Shown piece after piece: positions 20,209-28,094 of a stretch of DNA of 64,000 nucleotides (the stretch's first letter is position 1; every line of letters starts with the position of its first letter). The notes below the pieces were generated by a model. It did not search any database. It was given only the letters and a program-made list of their open reading frames with translations, and was not told the origin of the DNA. Source of the stretch: JAOUEA01 sp963810915 (GTDB taxonomy: Bacteria > Actinomycetota > UBA4738 > HRBIN12); assembly GCA_963810915.1 (NCBI GenBank), contig CAWEPH010000007.1, positions 59,455 to 123,454 on the forward strand, read 5' to 3'. Made by a program: the position numbers and the translations under genes.

Positions 20209-20697
20209 ATGCCCCCGTCGCGGATACTGGGCGGCGTGCGCCGCCGGTTGCTCCTCCTCGCCATCGTGTTGGTCGTTCTCGCGGCATGCGACGGAGGTGG
20301 TGGCGACACATCGCCCAGCTCGTCGCCCCAGTTCCCTTCTCCCTCTCCCGGGTGCGCGCCCACGACGACGAACGTGATCCGCGCGGTCTCCCTCTCGTTC
20401 GATCGCGATTGCCTGGCCGTGCCGGCCGGTTCCCCGTCCACGATCGATTTCGCCAACGACGATGCGGGGGAGTCGCACAACGTCGCGATGTACCCGGCCG
20501 ACAGCTGCCTCGGGAAGGCGGTGGCCGCGAACAGGGAGCCTCGCTGCCAAGACGCGACGGGTCCCGCCGTCTACCGCGGATCCGTGATCTTGGGGGTTGA
20601 GCGGATCACGTACGACGTCCCGGCACTACCCGACGGCGCCTACGTCTTCGTCTGCGAGGTCCACCTGTTCATGCATGGCGCGTTCCGCGTCCGTTGA
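20209..20697 (+). CDS. Cupredoxin-like lipoprotein
   Basis: The 162-residue protein starts with a basic stretch, a hydrophobic helix and the lipobox LAAC (about residues 22-25), then a Ser/Pro linker, so it is anchored outside the membrane. The mature part looks like a plastocyanin-type blue copper domain: the upstream His is in GESHNVAMY, and the C-terminal loop VCEVHLFMHGAF supplies Cys, His and Met (a C-x3-H-x2-M layout). Two further cysteines may form a disulfide. ATG 20209 follows GGAGG by eight bases. Its partner is unknown; the downstream ECF sigma gene may sense related extracytoplasmic stress. Confidence 0.75.
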   Translation: MPPSRILGGVRRRLLLLAIVLVVLAACDGGGGDTSPSSSPQFPSPSPGCAPTTTNVIRAVSLSFDRDCLAVPAGSPSTIDFANDDAGESHNVAMYPADSCLGKAVAANREPRCQDATGPAVYRGSVILGVERITYDVPALPDGAYVFVCEVHLFMHGAFRVR

Positions 20698-20745
20698 GCG
20701 GGTTCACCTTTCGCGCCTCTCGCCGCTCTGTCAGGGTGAGAGGAG

Positions 20746-21219
20746 TTGACCGACACGCATGACTTCGATGCGATCTGGCGCGAGGCCGGACCTGTGATCT
20801 GGCGCGCCGTCTATGCGTATTCGGGCGGGCGCCGGGATGTGGCCGACGACGCCGTGGCCGAAGCGTTCGCGCGCGCGATCGCTCGTCCAGAGACCGTCCG
20901 CGAGCCTGTGCCGTACCTCTATCGAGTGGCGTTCCGGATCGCCGCCGCCGACCTCAAAGAGGCGAGCCGCCAAACCGAGCTCCTCCAGTCCGACCGGACG
21001 GCTGAGGATCCCGAGCCGGCGGCAGACCTCATGGCCGCCCTCCGGCGCCTCAGCCCGTCGCAACGCGCCTCGGTCTACCTCCACTACCGTGCGGACCTCC
21101 CGGTCCGCGAGGTCGCCCAGGTCATGGGCACCAGCTCTGCTGCGGTGAGGGTCCATCTCATGCGCGGCCGCCGACGCCTCGCCGAACTCCTCCGTGAGTC
21201 GGAGGAGGTGGAGGCATGA
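20746..21219 (+). CDS. ECF-type RNA polymerase sigma factor
   Basis: A 157-residue sigma-70-family protein with regions 2 and 4 only. Region 2 is seen in DDAVAEAFARAIARP and PVPYLYRVAFRIAADL-like helices; region 4 in LRRLSPSQRASVYLHYRADL and VREVAQVMGTSSAAVRVHL, the -35 recognition helix. The start is TTG 20746, directly after AGAGGAG; the nearby ATG at 20759 is out of frame. The stop overlaps the next gene as ATGA, which is the usual arrangement of a sigma factor with its membrane-bound regulator. Confidence 0.9.
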   Translation: MTDTHDFDAIWREAGPVIWRAVYAYSGGRRDVADDAVAEAFARAIARPETVREPVPYLYRVAFRIAAADLKEASRQTELLQSDRTAEDPEPAADLMAALRRLSPSQRASVYLHYRADLPVREVAQVMGTSSAAVRVHLMRGRRRLAELLRESEEVEA

Positions 21220-23099
21220 CCGACCGCTGGCGCGCCGCCCTCCGCGACCTCGACGAGCTTGGACCCGACGGATCGGTCTACCGGCGCGCCCGACAGGGGC
21301 CTTCGCACCCGGACACGCCGGAGGGTCCCAGCCGTGCCAAGCGTCTGGTTGCAGGCGTGACAGCGGCGGCGGTCTTCGCCCTGGCCGCCGGGTTCGCGTG
21401 GCGTGCCCTCCGCCCGTCGGGGGAGTCTGCGGCCGCCGCCCCTGCGCCGGGAACCGTGGTGGCGCTCGGCGAGGACGGCTCGACGCTGTGGCCCGAGAAC
21501 ACGGCCGCCGGCCTGAGGGCTGCCCAGGCCGAGGCCGACGCGGGGAACCTCGCGTGGCGCCTGGATCCCGAGGAGGTGGCCACGAGGTTCGCGAACCAGG
21601 TCCTCGGGTGGAACCCCGGCAACTACGGGATCGACACGACGGTCACCAAGACTCTCCAAGGGTCAGTTGTCGGCATGACCGCGCGGGTGACCAGATATGC
21701 GTTGCCGTGCCCAGCTCCGGTCAACGATCACATGGGTCCCATGTGTGCCGGTGGCGCGGAAGACATCGCGCTCGCCGAGGCCGTCACCACCGGCGCCGCC
21801 GGCGTCTGGTCGGTGGTGTCTGTCACCGCGCCCACCTCGCCCGCCGCGGCCCTCGAGGTCCAGCCCGGCCTGGTGATCGCGAACGGTGGGACGTCGACGG
21901 GAAGTGTGGAAGGCGTCGACCTTGCCCGCACGGAGGCCGGCTCCTTCATCGGCGATGTCGGAGGCGGAGGGTCGTGCGAGGCCCCGCACGGCGGGTCGCA
22001 GGAGGGGCCCCGCGTGGCGATCGACGTGACCGTTCGGCCCGATGCGGTCGCGGGAACGGATTGCGGTCCCGCGGCGCCCGGGTTCGTCTGGGCCGGGGCC
22101 GCGGTGGACCCGGAGACGACGCAGCTCACCGATCCGCTCGACGGAAGCACGGTGTTCGTGTCGTTCGCCGCGGCGCCGATCGTGGTGTCGATCCCCGAGA
22201 ACGTGCCAACCGAGAGCGCCGGCCCAACCGGGGTCGCGTCCGGGTTGTCGAGCTACACCGACCCAGCCGGCTGGAGCGTCTCGTACCCGTCTGCTTGGTC
22301 GGTGAGCCCCATCGACATCCAAGGCAGGGTCAATGCGCAGGGTGTCGTCATCGCGAACGGACCGGGCGGACTCGCGTCTCCGAACGCGGCCACGCCCGGC
22401 CCGGTCGGCCCCGATCTCGGATCGGCGGCGTCCGACCTCGTCGCGCTCGGCATCACGGCGTGGTCTGGCGGACCACCGGGGGGCCCACAGGTGGATGACG
22501 ACACGCCCCTGCCGCTTTCCGCGTCCGATCTGAAGGTGCCGCCCGGCACGTGCACGGTCTGCCCCGCGGGCATGAACATCCAGACGAACGGCGTGGGATA
22601 TGAGATCGCCCTCTGGGCCGGCCGCGATGCCTCGGAAGCCGACATCGCGGCCGCCCGAGCCATCATCGAGTCGTTCACGGGGGCCGCGCTGCGATCCGGA
22701 ACGGTCACGGCAGGGTGGACTCCCTTGTTCATGCCGCAGGGTGGGTTCCCGAAGGGTGAGGGAACGGCGGCCGTCCTCACCGGGACACCGGAGCTTCAGC
22801 GACTCGGCGTGATCTACGTGATGCATCCGGCCTCTGGCCCGATCTACGCCCTGGACCTGGTGCCCGACACCTGCGGCGAGGGCCAAGACCAGCGGTGGGA
22901 TGCGCAGGCGCAGGAGATCCGCGTCACTTGCCCCGATGGGACCGTGATCAGGTTCGACCCGGAGGGGCGCCCCCTCCCCGGCAACCCTGCGGGCGCTGAT
23001 CGGCAACTCCAGGCCTACGCCGTGATCCGATCTTGGGACGGCCAGTTCCTCCTCGGTGTCTCCGAGCCGTACTTCGAAGAGGCACGGTGGACACCGTGA
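21216..23099 (+). CDS. Large single-pass protein coupled to ECF sigma factor
   Basis: This 627-residue protein has a cytoplasmic N-terminus of about 40 residues, one membrane helix (AGVTAAAVFALAAGFAW, about 46-62) and a long extracytoplasmic part. That topology and the ATGA overlap with the sigma gene suggest an anti-sigma or sensor partner, but I see no zinc-binding anti-sigma motif. The outer part is Gly/Pro/Thr-rich with beta propensity and several cysteines, including TCTVCPAG, and two similar segments ending in an ESFTG-like strand. It may bind a wall or envelope ligand. I do not recognise a catalytic domain. Confidence 0.65.
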   Translation: MTDRWRAALRDLDELGPDGSVYRRARQGPSHPDTPEGPSRAKRLVAGVTAAAVFALAAGFAWRALRPSGESAAAAPAPGTVVALGEDGSTLWPENTAAGLRAAQAEADAGNLAWRLDPEEVATRFANQVLGWNPGNYGIDTTVTKTLQGSVVGMTARVTRYALPCPAPVNDHMGPMCAGGAEDIALAEAVTTGAAGVWSVVSVTAPTSPAAALEVQPGLVIANGGTSTGSVEGVDLARTEAGSFIGDVGGGGSCEAPHGGSQEGPRVAIDVTVRPDAVAGTDCGPAAPGFVWAGAAVDPETTQLTDPLDGSTVFVSFAAAPIVVSIPENVPTESAGPTGVASGLSSYTDPAGWSVSYPSAWSVSPIDIQGRVNAQGVVIANGPGGLASPNAATPGPVGPDLGSAASDLVALGITAWSGGPPGGPQVDDDTPLPLSASDLKVPPGTCTVCPAGMNIQTNGVGYEIALWAGRDASEADIAAARAIIESFTGAALRSGTVTAGWTPLFMPQGGFPKGEGTAAVLTGTPELQRLGVIYVMHPASGPIYALDLVPDTCGEGQDQRWDAQAQEIRVTCPDGTVIRFDPEGRPLPGNPAGADRQLQAYAVIRSWDGQFLLGVSEPYFEEARWTP

Positions 23100-23140
23100 C
23101 CGATCGAGGCGGCGCGCTCCCGCCGACGCATAGGTTCGGC

Positions 23141-23170
23141 ACGTAGGCCGGTCCGTTCGTGGGCCTACGT
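23141..23170. repeat. 9-bp inverted repeat over the photolyase promoter
   Basis: ACGTAGGCC (23141-23149) and GGCCTACGT (23162-23170) are perfect complements separated by 12 bases. The right arm overlaps the -10 box of the photolyase gene, so it could be an operator; as RNA it could also be the terminator of the upstream gene. Confidence 0.55.
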
Positions 23171-23171
23171 T
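23166..23171 (+). promoter_or_regulatory. -10 box of the photolyase gene
   Basis: TACGTT followed by GGGAGG and GTG 23178. The six bases between could also act as a Shine-Dalgarno, but they are too close to the start; a leaderless transcript fits better. Confidence 0.5.
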
Positions 23172-23177
23172 GGGAGG

Positions 23178-24527
23178 GTGACCGACGTCGTCCTGTTCAC
23201 GCGCGACCTGCGCGTGCACGATCATCATGCGCTGAGCGCCGCCTGCCGAGCGGGAGGGCGAGTCATCTCGCTCTTCGTATTCGACCCTGGACTCCTCGGC
23301 CGCTCGCCCAACCGCGACCGGTTCCTGACCGAGTCCCTGACCGATCTCGATCGATCCCTCGTCAAGCTCCGCGGCGGGCTCGTCACCCGCGAGGGCGACC
23401 CCGTGGCTCACGTCGTTGACCTCGTTCGGCGCGGAGATGTACGGGCTGTGCACCTCTCGGAGGACGTCAGCGCGTTCGCACGGCGGCGTGATCGCCGACT
23501 GCGCGACGCGCTCGAGCCGCTCGGCGTCCCGCTCCTCGTCCATCCCGGCAATGCCGTCGTCGCGCCCGGCGACGTGGTGCCGGCCGCCAAACTCGTCTAC
23601 TCCGTCTTCACGCCGTATCACCGTGCGTGGGCCGAGGCTCCCCGCCGACCGCTCGATCCCGTGCCCGCGAGGATCGAGCTCCCTCCCGGTCTGGAGCCCG
23701 GCCCACGCCCGAACCCGTCCGCTGTCCGTGCCGAATCCATCGATCTGGCGCCCGGGGGCGAGAGCGCCGGGCGTCGGCACCTCGACGCGTACCTCGCCAC
23801 CGACGCGACTCGTTACGCGGACGTGCGCGACGACCTCGCCGCCGATAGCACCTCCCGCCTCTCGGCCTACCTACGGTTCGGATGCCTCTCGGCGACCGAG
23901 GTCGTCGAACGGGCCGCCGCGATCCCGGGCACGGAGGCGCTGATCCGCCAGCTTGCCTGGCGCGACTTCTACGGACAGCTGCTCGCGCACGATCCGACCT
24001 TGCAGTGGCGGAGCCTCCGGGAGCCGCCTCGCGACATCCCGACGCCTCCCGAGCACGCCGCGTTCTTCTTCGGGTGCTGGCAGGAAGGACGCACCGGCAT
24101 CCCGCTCGTGGATGCGGGGATGCGGCAGCTCCGGCGCGAGGGCTGGATGCACAACCGCGCGCGCATGGTGGTCGCGTCCTACCTGACGCGACGTCTGGGC
24201 ATCCCGTGGCAGGAGGGGGCGGCGCATTTCATGCGCTGGCTCGTCGACGGCGACCCGGCCAGCAACGCGGGCGGGTGGCAGTGGGCGGCAGGGATCGGCA
24301 CGGACCCGCGACGGTCGCGTTCGTTCAATCCCGTGCGCCAGGCCGAGCGCTTCGATCCGGCCGGGGCCTACGTCCGACGGTACGTCCGTGAGCTCGCCGG
24401 CACGCCCGCAGGACTCATCTTCGCGCCCTGGAAGGAACCGGAGGTGTTGCGGGCCACCGGTTACCCCGCTCCGATCCTCGAGGTGCCGGCGGCGCGACCG
24501 ACCCCCGTTCAGACCAGCTTCGTCTGA
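23178..24527 (+). CDS. phr: Deoxyribodipyrimidine (CPD) photolyase
   Basis: A 449-residue flavoprotein that splits UV-induced cyclobutane dimers using light. The N-terminal antenna domain begins VVLFTRDLRVHDHHAL. The FAD domain shows RLSAYLRFGCLS, WRDFYGQLL, HNRARM (about 325), and DGDPASNAGGWQWAAGIGTD (about 357-376), which carries the Asn/Trp residues that line the flavin and substrate pocket. It is full length and unbroken. GTG 23178 is the only sensible start. Its last 19 bases overlap the convergent DUF72 gene. Class I CPD activity is more likely than cryptochrome because DNA-repair residues are kept. Confidence 0.93.
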   Translation: MTDVVLFTRDLRVHDHHALSAACRAGGRVISLFVFDPGLLGRSPNRDRFLTESLTDLDRSLVKLRGGLVTREGDPVAHVVDLVRRGDVRAVHLSEDVSAFARRRDRRLRDALEPLGVPLLVHPGNAVVAPGDVVPAAKLVYSVFTPYHRAWAEAPRRPLDPVPARIELPPGLEPGPRPNPSAVRAESIDLAPGGESAGRRHLDAYLATDATRYADVRDDLAADSTSRLSAYLRFGCLSATEVVERAAAIPGTEALIRQLAWRDFYGQLLAHDPTLQWRSLREPPRDIPTPPEHAAFFFGCWQEGRTGIPLVDAGMRQLRREGWMHNRARMVVASYLTRRLGIPWQEGAAHFMRWLVDGDPASNAGGWQWAAGIGTDPRRSRSFNPVRQAERFDPAGAYVRRYVRELAGTPAGLIFAPWKEPEVLRATGYPAPILEVPAARPTPVQTSFV

Positions 24528-25441
24528 TCGTCCTCCTCAGAGGATTCCAGCTCGACGTCGAGCATGCTGCCCAGCTCCTGTGCGTTGCGCACGGCGAAGT
24601 CGCGGTAGCAGTTGTTCATGAGGACGTGCGTCTCGCGCGCCTGCTCGGCGAGCGTCTCGATCTTGGGCACCCACTCGCGCAGCTCGCCCTGGGGGTAGTC
24701 GTACCGGAACCGCTCGCTGGCGGTCTCGCTCTTCACGTTCCATGCGGCGGTGTTTCGACCGTGGAAACGCACCATCGCCAGATCGCTCGCCGTCGTCGCG
24801 GCGACGGGAGGCAGGCTCGAGTCGAACCCCTGCGGCATGTCGACGCAGACGTAGGGGAGGTCGAGGGACTCCAGGAAGCCGAGGGTCTCCTCGACGTTGT
24901 CCTCACGCATCCACGATGCGTGGCGGAACTCGACGGCGACGCGGAAGTCCCGCAGCCGTCCGGCGCATTCCTCGATGTACGCCTTGTTCTTGCGACTGAT
25001 CGTGAACCACTGGGGGAACTGGAAGAGCACGGCGCCGAGCTTGCCCGCGGAGTGCAGAGGCATCAGGGCGTCGTGGAACCGATGCCACACCTCGTCGACA
25101 GCCTCCTCCGGAAGCTTGTCTCGATACACGAACCGTTTGTCGAGCGCGCCCTCGGGCAGGGACTCACGGACGTCCGCGTAGAGCGAGTCAGGTCGCGTCG
25201 GATGGTTCGTGAGCAGCGAGTAGGCCTTGATGTTGAACGTGAACCGCGGCGGTGTGCGTTCGATCCACAGGACGGAGTTCTTCTCCGACGGCGGGAAGTA
25301 GTAGCTGGAATCCACCTCCACCAGCGGGAACCGGGTGGCGTAGAAGCGGAGCCGGGCCTCGGCCGTCTTCGTGCCGGGCGGGTAGAAGTGGCCGTCCTTG
25401 ACCAGCGTCGGATCCGTCCAGGAAGACGTCCCGATCAGGAT
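24509..25441 (-). CDS. DUF72 family TIM-barrel protein
   Basis: About 310 residues with the DUF72 pattern: ILIGTSSWTDPTL at the start, FPLVEVDSSYYFPPS, FTFNIKAYSLLT, GAVLFQFPQWF, VAVEFRHASWM, and the C-terminal VRFHGRNTAAW and HVLMNNCYRDFAVRNA. The function of the family is unknown; the barrel resembles sugar-phosphate enzymes. No ATG, GTG or TTG is available at the expected start: the frame reads GTC-GGA-AGC-ATC-CTG there, overlapping the upstream stop, so either a rare start is used or the start codon has been lost to a sequence error. It is the third gene of the riboswitch-controlled terC operon. Confidence 0.8.
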   Translation of the reverse strand: MLIGTSSWTDPTLVKDGHFYPPGTKTAEARLRFYATRFPLVEVDSSYYFPPSEKNSVLWIERTPPRFTFNIKAYSLLTNHPTRPDSLYADVRESLPEGALDKRFVYRDKLPEEAVDEVWHRFHDALMPLHSAGKLGAVLFQFPQWFTISRKNKAYIEECAGRLRDFRVAVEFRHASWMREDNVEETLGFLESLDLPYVCVDMPQGFDSSLPPVAATTASDLAMVRFHGRNTAAWNVKSETASERFRYDYPQGELREWVPKIETLAEQARETHVLMNNCYRDFAVRNAQELGSMLDVELESSEEDDQTKLV

Positions 25442-25857
25442 GCTTCCGACCGCCGTGCCTCCTTCTTCGCGGCCCTCGCGTCCTTGCGCGCGAAGGCCTT
25501 GTCCTTCGCCGCGATCGCCGTCTCCTTCGCCTTCATGAGGAGCCTGCGGGCCCAGACGTATTCGGTGGCGAGGATGCCGAGCCCGACGAAGATCAGGGCC
25601 CAGCCCGGCAGGACGGGGAGGGCGAGGCCGGCGATCCCGAGCAGGAGCACGAGCACGCCCGCGATCGTGACGGCCACCCGCCGCGCGTTGCGTGCGACGA
25701 ACAGCGCCACGGCCTTGAACGGAACGACCGCCGGGTGGTCGTGCCAGCGCCGCTCCAGCTCCGGTTCGGTCGCGGCGATCTCCGCGACGACCGCATCGGC
25801 GTCGCGCTCCTCGGGGTCGTCGCCCCACACGTCATGGTGGTGCGGGTGGGAGCTCAT
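25435..25857 (-). CDS. PGPGW-family transmembrane protein
   Basis: 140 residues. After an acidic, His-rich N-terminus come two membrane helices (about 52-75 and 80-100) with the family signature LPVLPGWALIFVGLGILATE between and within them, then a long basic Lys/Arg/Ala-rich tail. The family is common in actinobacteria and has no known function. The ATG overlaps the terC stop as ATGA, and its own stop lies within the start region of the DUF72 gene, so the three genes are translated as a unit. Confidence 0.8.
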   Translation of the reverse strand: MSSHPHHHDVWGDDPEERDADAVVAEIAATEPELERRWHDHPAVVPFKAVALFVARNARRVAVTIAGVLVLLLGIAGLALPVLPGWALIFVGLGILATEYVWARRLLMKAKETAIAAKDKAFARKDARAAKKEARRSEAS

Positions 25858-26792
25858 CGAGCGTCCATCCTCTCACGTTCCGGTTCCGCGGTGGCACGCA
25901 GCGAGGCCGCCACCGCGACCCCCAGGATGCACGCGATCGCGACCAGGGAGATCCAGATCGGGATGTGGACGACGTCGGTGAGGAGCATCTTCGCGCCCAC
26001 GAAGCCCAGCACCACCGCCAACCCGGTCTTGAGGTAGCGGAACCGGTCGATCAAGCCGGCCAGGAGGAAATACAGCGCCCGCAGCCCCAGGATCGCGAAC
26101 GCGTTGGATGTGAAGACCAAGAAGGTGTCGTCGGTAACGGCGAAGATCGCCGGGATCGAGTCCACCGCGAAGACGATGTCGGTCGTCTCGACCACGACGA
26201 GCACCGCGAGGAGGGGGGTGGCGAGCCGTCGGCCGCCCTCGCGGACCGTGAATCGTGGGCCCGCATACGTCTCCGTCATGGGGACGGTGCGCCGCATCAG
26301 CCGCAGGACCGGGTTCTTGCCGGGATCGGTGTGCTGCGTGTGGGCCGATGCCATGCGCACCGCGGTGAAGACCAGGAAGGCACCGAACACGTAGATCATC
26401 CAGTGGAACTGCTCCAGCAGCGTGGCGCCGGCCGCGATGAAGATCGCGCGGAACACCAGCGCTCCGAGCACGCCCCAGAACAGCACGCGGTGTTGATAGC
26501 GGGCCGGCACGGCGAAGTACCCGAAGATCAACGCGAAGACGAAGATGTTGTCGACGGAGAGGCTCTTCTCGATCAGGTAGCCGGCCAGGTACTGGCCGCC
26601 GGCTGCAGGCCCCCACTCGGCCCAGATCAGGGCGCCGAATGCGAGCGCCAGCCCGATCCACACGCCGCTCCAGATCCCCGCCTCGCGCATCGAGACCTCG
26701 TGCGCTTCGCGGTTCAAGACAAGGAGATCGAGGGCCAGCATCGCCAGGATGAAGCCGACGAACGCTCCCCACATCCACGGCTCGACGTGCAT
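25854..26792 (-). CDS. TerC family membrane protein, probable Mn2+ exporter
   Basis: 312 residues with nine or so membrane helices. TerC/Alx-family marks are LDLLVLNREAHEVSMREA, EKSLSVDNIFVFALIF with the conserved acidic residues in membrane, and VVETTDIVFAVDSIPAIFAVT, which holds the D/E pairs thought to bind metal. Members such as Alx and the Bacillus MeeF/MeeY proteins export manganese, and the riboswitch upstream supports that role over tellurite resistance. AAGGAG lies six bases before ATG 26792. It leads an operon with the PGPGW and DUF72 genes. Confidence 0.9.
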   Translation of the reverse strand: MHVEPWMWGAFVGFILAMLALDLLVLNREAHEVSMREAGIWSGVWIGLALAFGALIWAEWGPAAGGQYLAGYLIEKSLSVDNIFVFALIFGYFAVPARYQHRVLFWGVLGALVFRAIFIAAGATLLEQFHWMIYVFGAFLVFTAVRMASAHTQHTDPGKNPVLRLMRRTVPMTETYAGPRFTVREGGRRLATPLLAVLVVVETTDIVFAVDSIPAIFAVTDDTFLVFTSNAFAILGLRALYFLLAGLIDRFRYLKTGLAVVLGFVGAKMLLTDVVHIPIWISLVAIACILGVAVAASLRATAEPERERMDAR

Positions 26793-26838
26793 CCCCGCTC
26801 CTTCGGTCGTGGGTGCGGCCCTCGCCGCGCCCCGTCGG

Positions 26839-26931
26839 CCGAAGGTCTTCCCCGATCCTCGCGGATCGACGCCACCGGGTCCTCGGATGGACCGTCTTGA
26901 CGATGACGCCCGCGGGGGTACTCCCCTTCGG
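26839..26931 (-). ncRNA. yybP-ykoY manganese riboswitch
   Basis: The minus-strand leader of terC carries the conserved blocks of this aptamer in order: GGGGAGTA (26926-26919), CGTCAAGACGG (26902-26892) and GGGGAAGACC (26853-26844). Stem P1 is a perfect 7-bp pairing of CCGAAGG (26931-26925) with CCTTCGG (26845-26839). The same CCGAAGG recurs at 26806-26800 as part of the Shine-Dalgarno region (CCGAAGGAG). The 3' strand of P1 can therefore pair either with the aptamer or with the ribosome site. Mn2+ binding would hold P1 and free the site, switching translation on. Aptamer identity is known-family recognition; the switch is inferred from pairing. Confidence 0.9.
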
Positions 26932-26957
26932 TGCTGCTTCTCAGGTATCCGCCGCCG

Positions 26958-26986
26958 AGTTTATCGTGGATCGCTCGGTCGACGAA
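26958..26986 (-). promoter_or_regulatory. Promoter of the terC operon
   Basis: TTCGTC (26986-26981), 17 bases, then TAAACT (26963-26958) on the minus strand. Transcription would begin near 26951, about 20 bases before the riboswitch aptamer. Confidence 0.5.
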
Positions 26987-27406
26987 CTAGTCGTCGCCGC
27001 CCCCTCCACCTCCGTCGTCACCACCACCGCGTCGTCGCCCGGCGAGGGGGAGGGCGGAACTCGATCCGGATCCGTGTCCCGGCTTCTCGGGGGAACCTGT
27101 GGACGTCGAGTGCGACGAACCCCCCGAAGACGATCCATCCGACGAGCCGCCGCCTCCCGCGGACCCGCCCGTGGGAGCCGGTGAGAGCGTGCCCGGGTGC
27201 GGGGAATGGGTCGGACCCTCGTGGGCCGTCGTTCCCTGGTCCGGCTTGGGTGAGGCCGATCCTCCGTTGGTCGCCGCCACCGGGCGCACGGGATAGGCAG
27301 GGTCGTTCAGATCCTGGCCGGCCACGGCGAAGGTGGCGAAGGAGAGGGAGAGTGCGATGCCCAGACCGCCCAGGGCGTAGATCGCGATGATCAGTCCACG
27401 CCTCAT
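26987..27406 (-). CDS. Secreted or membrane-anchored Ser/Gly-rich protein
   Basis: 139 residues from ATG 27406, which is set by TAGGTT seven bases upstream. The N-terminus MRRGLIIAIYALGGLGIALS and on to about residue 27 is a signal anchor. After NDPAYPVRPV the chain is low-complexity, rich in Ser, Gly, Pro and Thr, ending in Arg/Gly and Gly/Asp clusters. It resembles wall-spanning linkers but has no sorting signal or folded domain that I can see. The function is unknown. The gene stops just upstream of the terC promoter. Confidence 0.6.
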   Translation of the reverse strand: MRRGLIIAIYALGGLGIALSLSFATFAVAGQDLNDPAYPVRPVAATNGGSASPKPDQGTTAHEGPTHSPHPGTLSPAPTGGSAGGGGSSDGSSSGGSSHSTSTGSPEKPGHGSGSSSALPLAGRRRGGGDDGGGGGGDD

Positions 27407-27413
27407 CCACACC

Positions 27414-27419
27414 AACCTA
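27414..27419 (-). promoter_or_regulatory. -10 box, leaderless type
   Basis: Minus-strand TAGGTT followed by seven bases and ATG 27406. Confidence 0.55.
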
Positions 27420-27431
27420 GCCCGGGCAAGG

Positions 27432-28088
27432 CTAAGACCCGGTTAAGGGCGTCGGAGGCCCGTGTCCGGGACGCAGATCCCGCGGCCAGCGCTTCATCTC
27501 GAAGAACTCAGGACGTTCTGCGAGCCAACGGATGTGTTCCCACCAGGCGAGTGCCTCGTCGCCTGAGGGCGCCAGCGAGAGGATCGGTCCGTAGGCCGGC
27601 TTCGAACCATCGATCGTGAAGGTCGGCACACCGAAGACGCTGCGATCGCGGGCGGCGAGATGTTCGGCGACGACCTCATCGACGATACGCGGATCGACGT
27701 CCGCGCGATCCGGCAGCCTTCCGAGACCCGCCTCGGTGGCGGCCTCGACCAACAGGGCACCGGATATCTCATCCTTCTCAACGTGGAGCCGTCGCCCGAG
27801 GGCGACGTAGAGCGCCTCGAAGGCCGACCCGCCGGCCTCGCGCCGCGCCAGCGCGAGCGCGAGGATCGCGTGTCCGTAACGCGATGCTGCCTCCCGGAAC
27901 GGCAGGCCCGGCTCCGACGCGTTGAGCTCGAGGCTGAAGAGCTTCCACTCGATGTCGAGCGCGCCGCGATCACGGAGATCGCGGAACCAGGTCGCCGTTT
28001 GCCATGCCCAGGGACATGACGGATCGACCCACAGCTCAAGGCGTGACGGCGGGCGGTCGGGCGCGGGCACGGTTCCTCCTCGATCCAT
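27432..28088 (-). CDS. DsbA-family thioredoxin-fold protein with one active-site Cys
   Basis: 218 residues with a thioredoxin fold carrying a DsbA-type helical insertion. The active-site motif is SCPWAW (C25-P-W-A): the resolving cysteine of the usual CPWC is alanine. This is seen in glutathione- or mycothiol-linked relatives and in isomerase-like members, so it is unlikely to make disulfides by itself. The cis-Pro loop is VFGVPTFTIDG. No signal peptide is present, so it is cytoplasmic. It follows the histidine kinase gene by six bases and is probably co-transcribed with the two-component system. The substrate is unknown. Confidence 0.85.
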   Translation of the reverse strand: MDRGGTVPAPDRPPSRLELWVDPSCPWAWQTATWFRDLRDRGALDIEWKLFSLELNASEPGLPFREAASRYGHAILALALARREAGGSAFEALYVALGRRLHVEKDEISGALLVEAATEAGLGRLPDRADVDPRIVDEVVAEHLAARDRSVFGVPTFTIDGSKPAYGPILSLAPSGDEALAWWEHIRWLAERPEFFEMKRWPRDLRPGHGPPTPLTGS

Positions 28089-28094
28089 GGCGGC

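Noticed and set aside
25994..26792. TerC as a tellurite-resistance determinant.
   Set aside because: No other ter genes are present and the manganese riboswitch points to metal export.
26987..27200. The GC-rich Ser/Gly repeats as a DNA repeat array.
   Set aside because: No unit recurs with fixed length; the pattern is low-complexity coding DNA.
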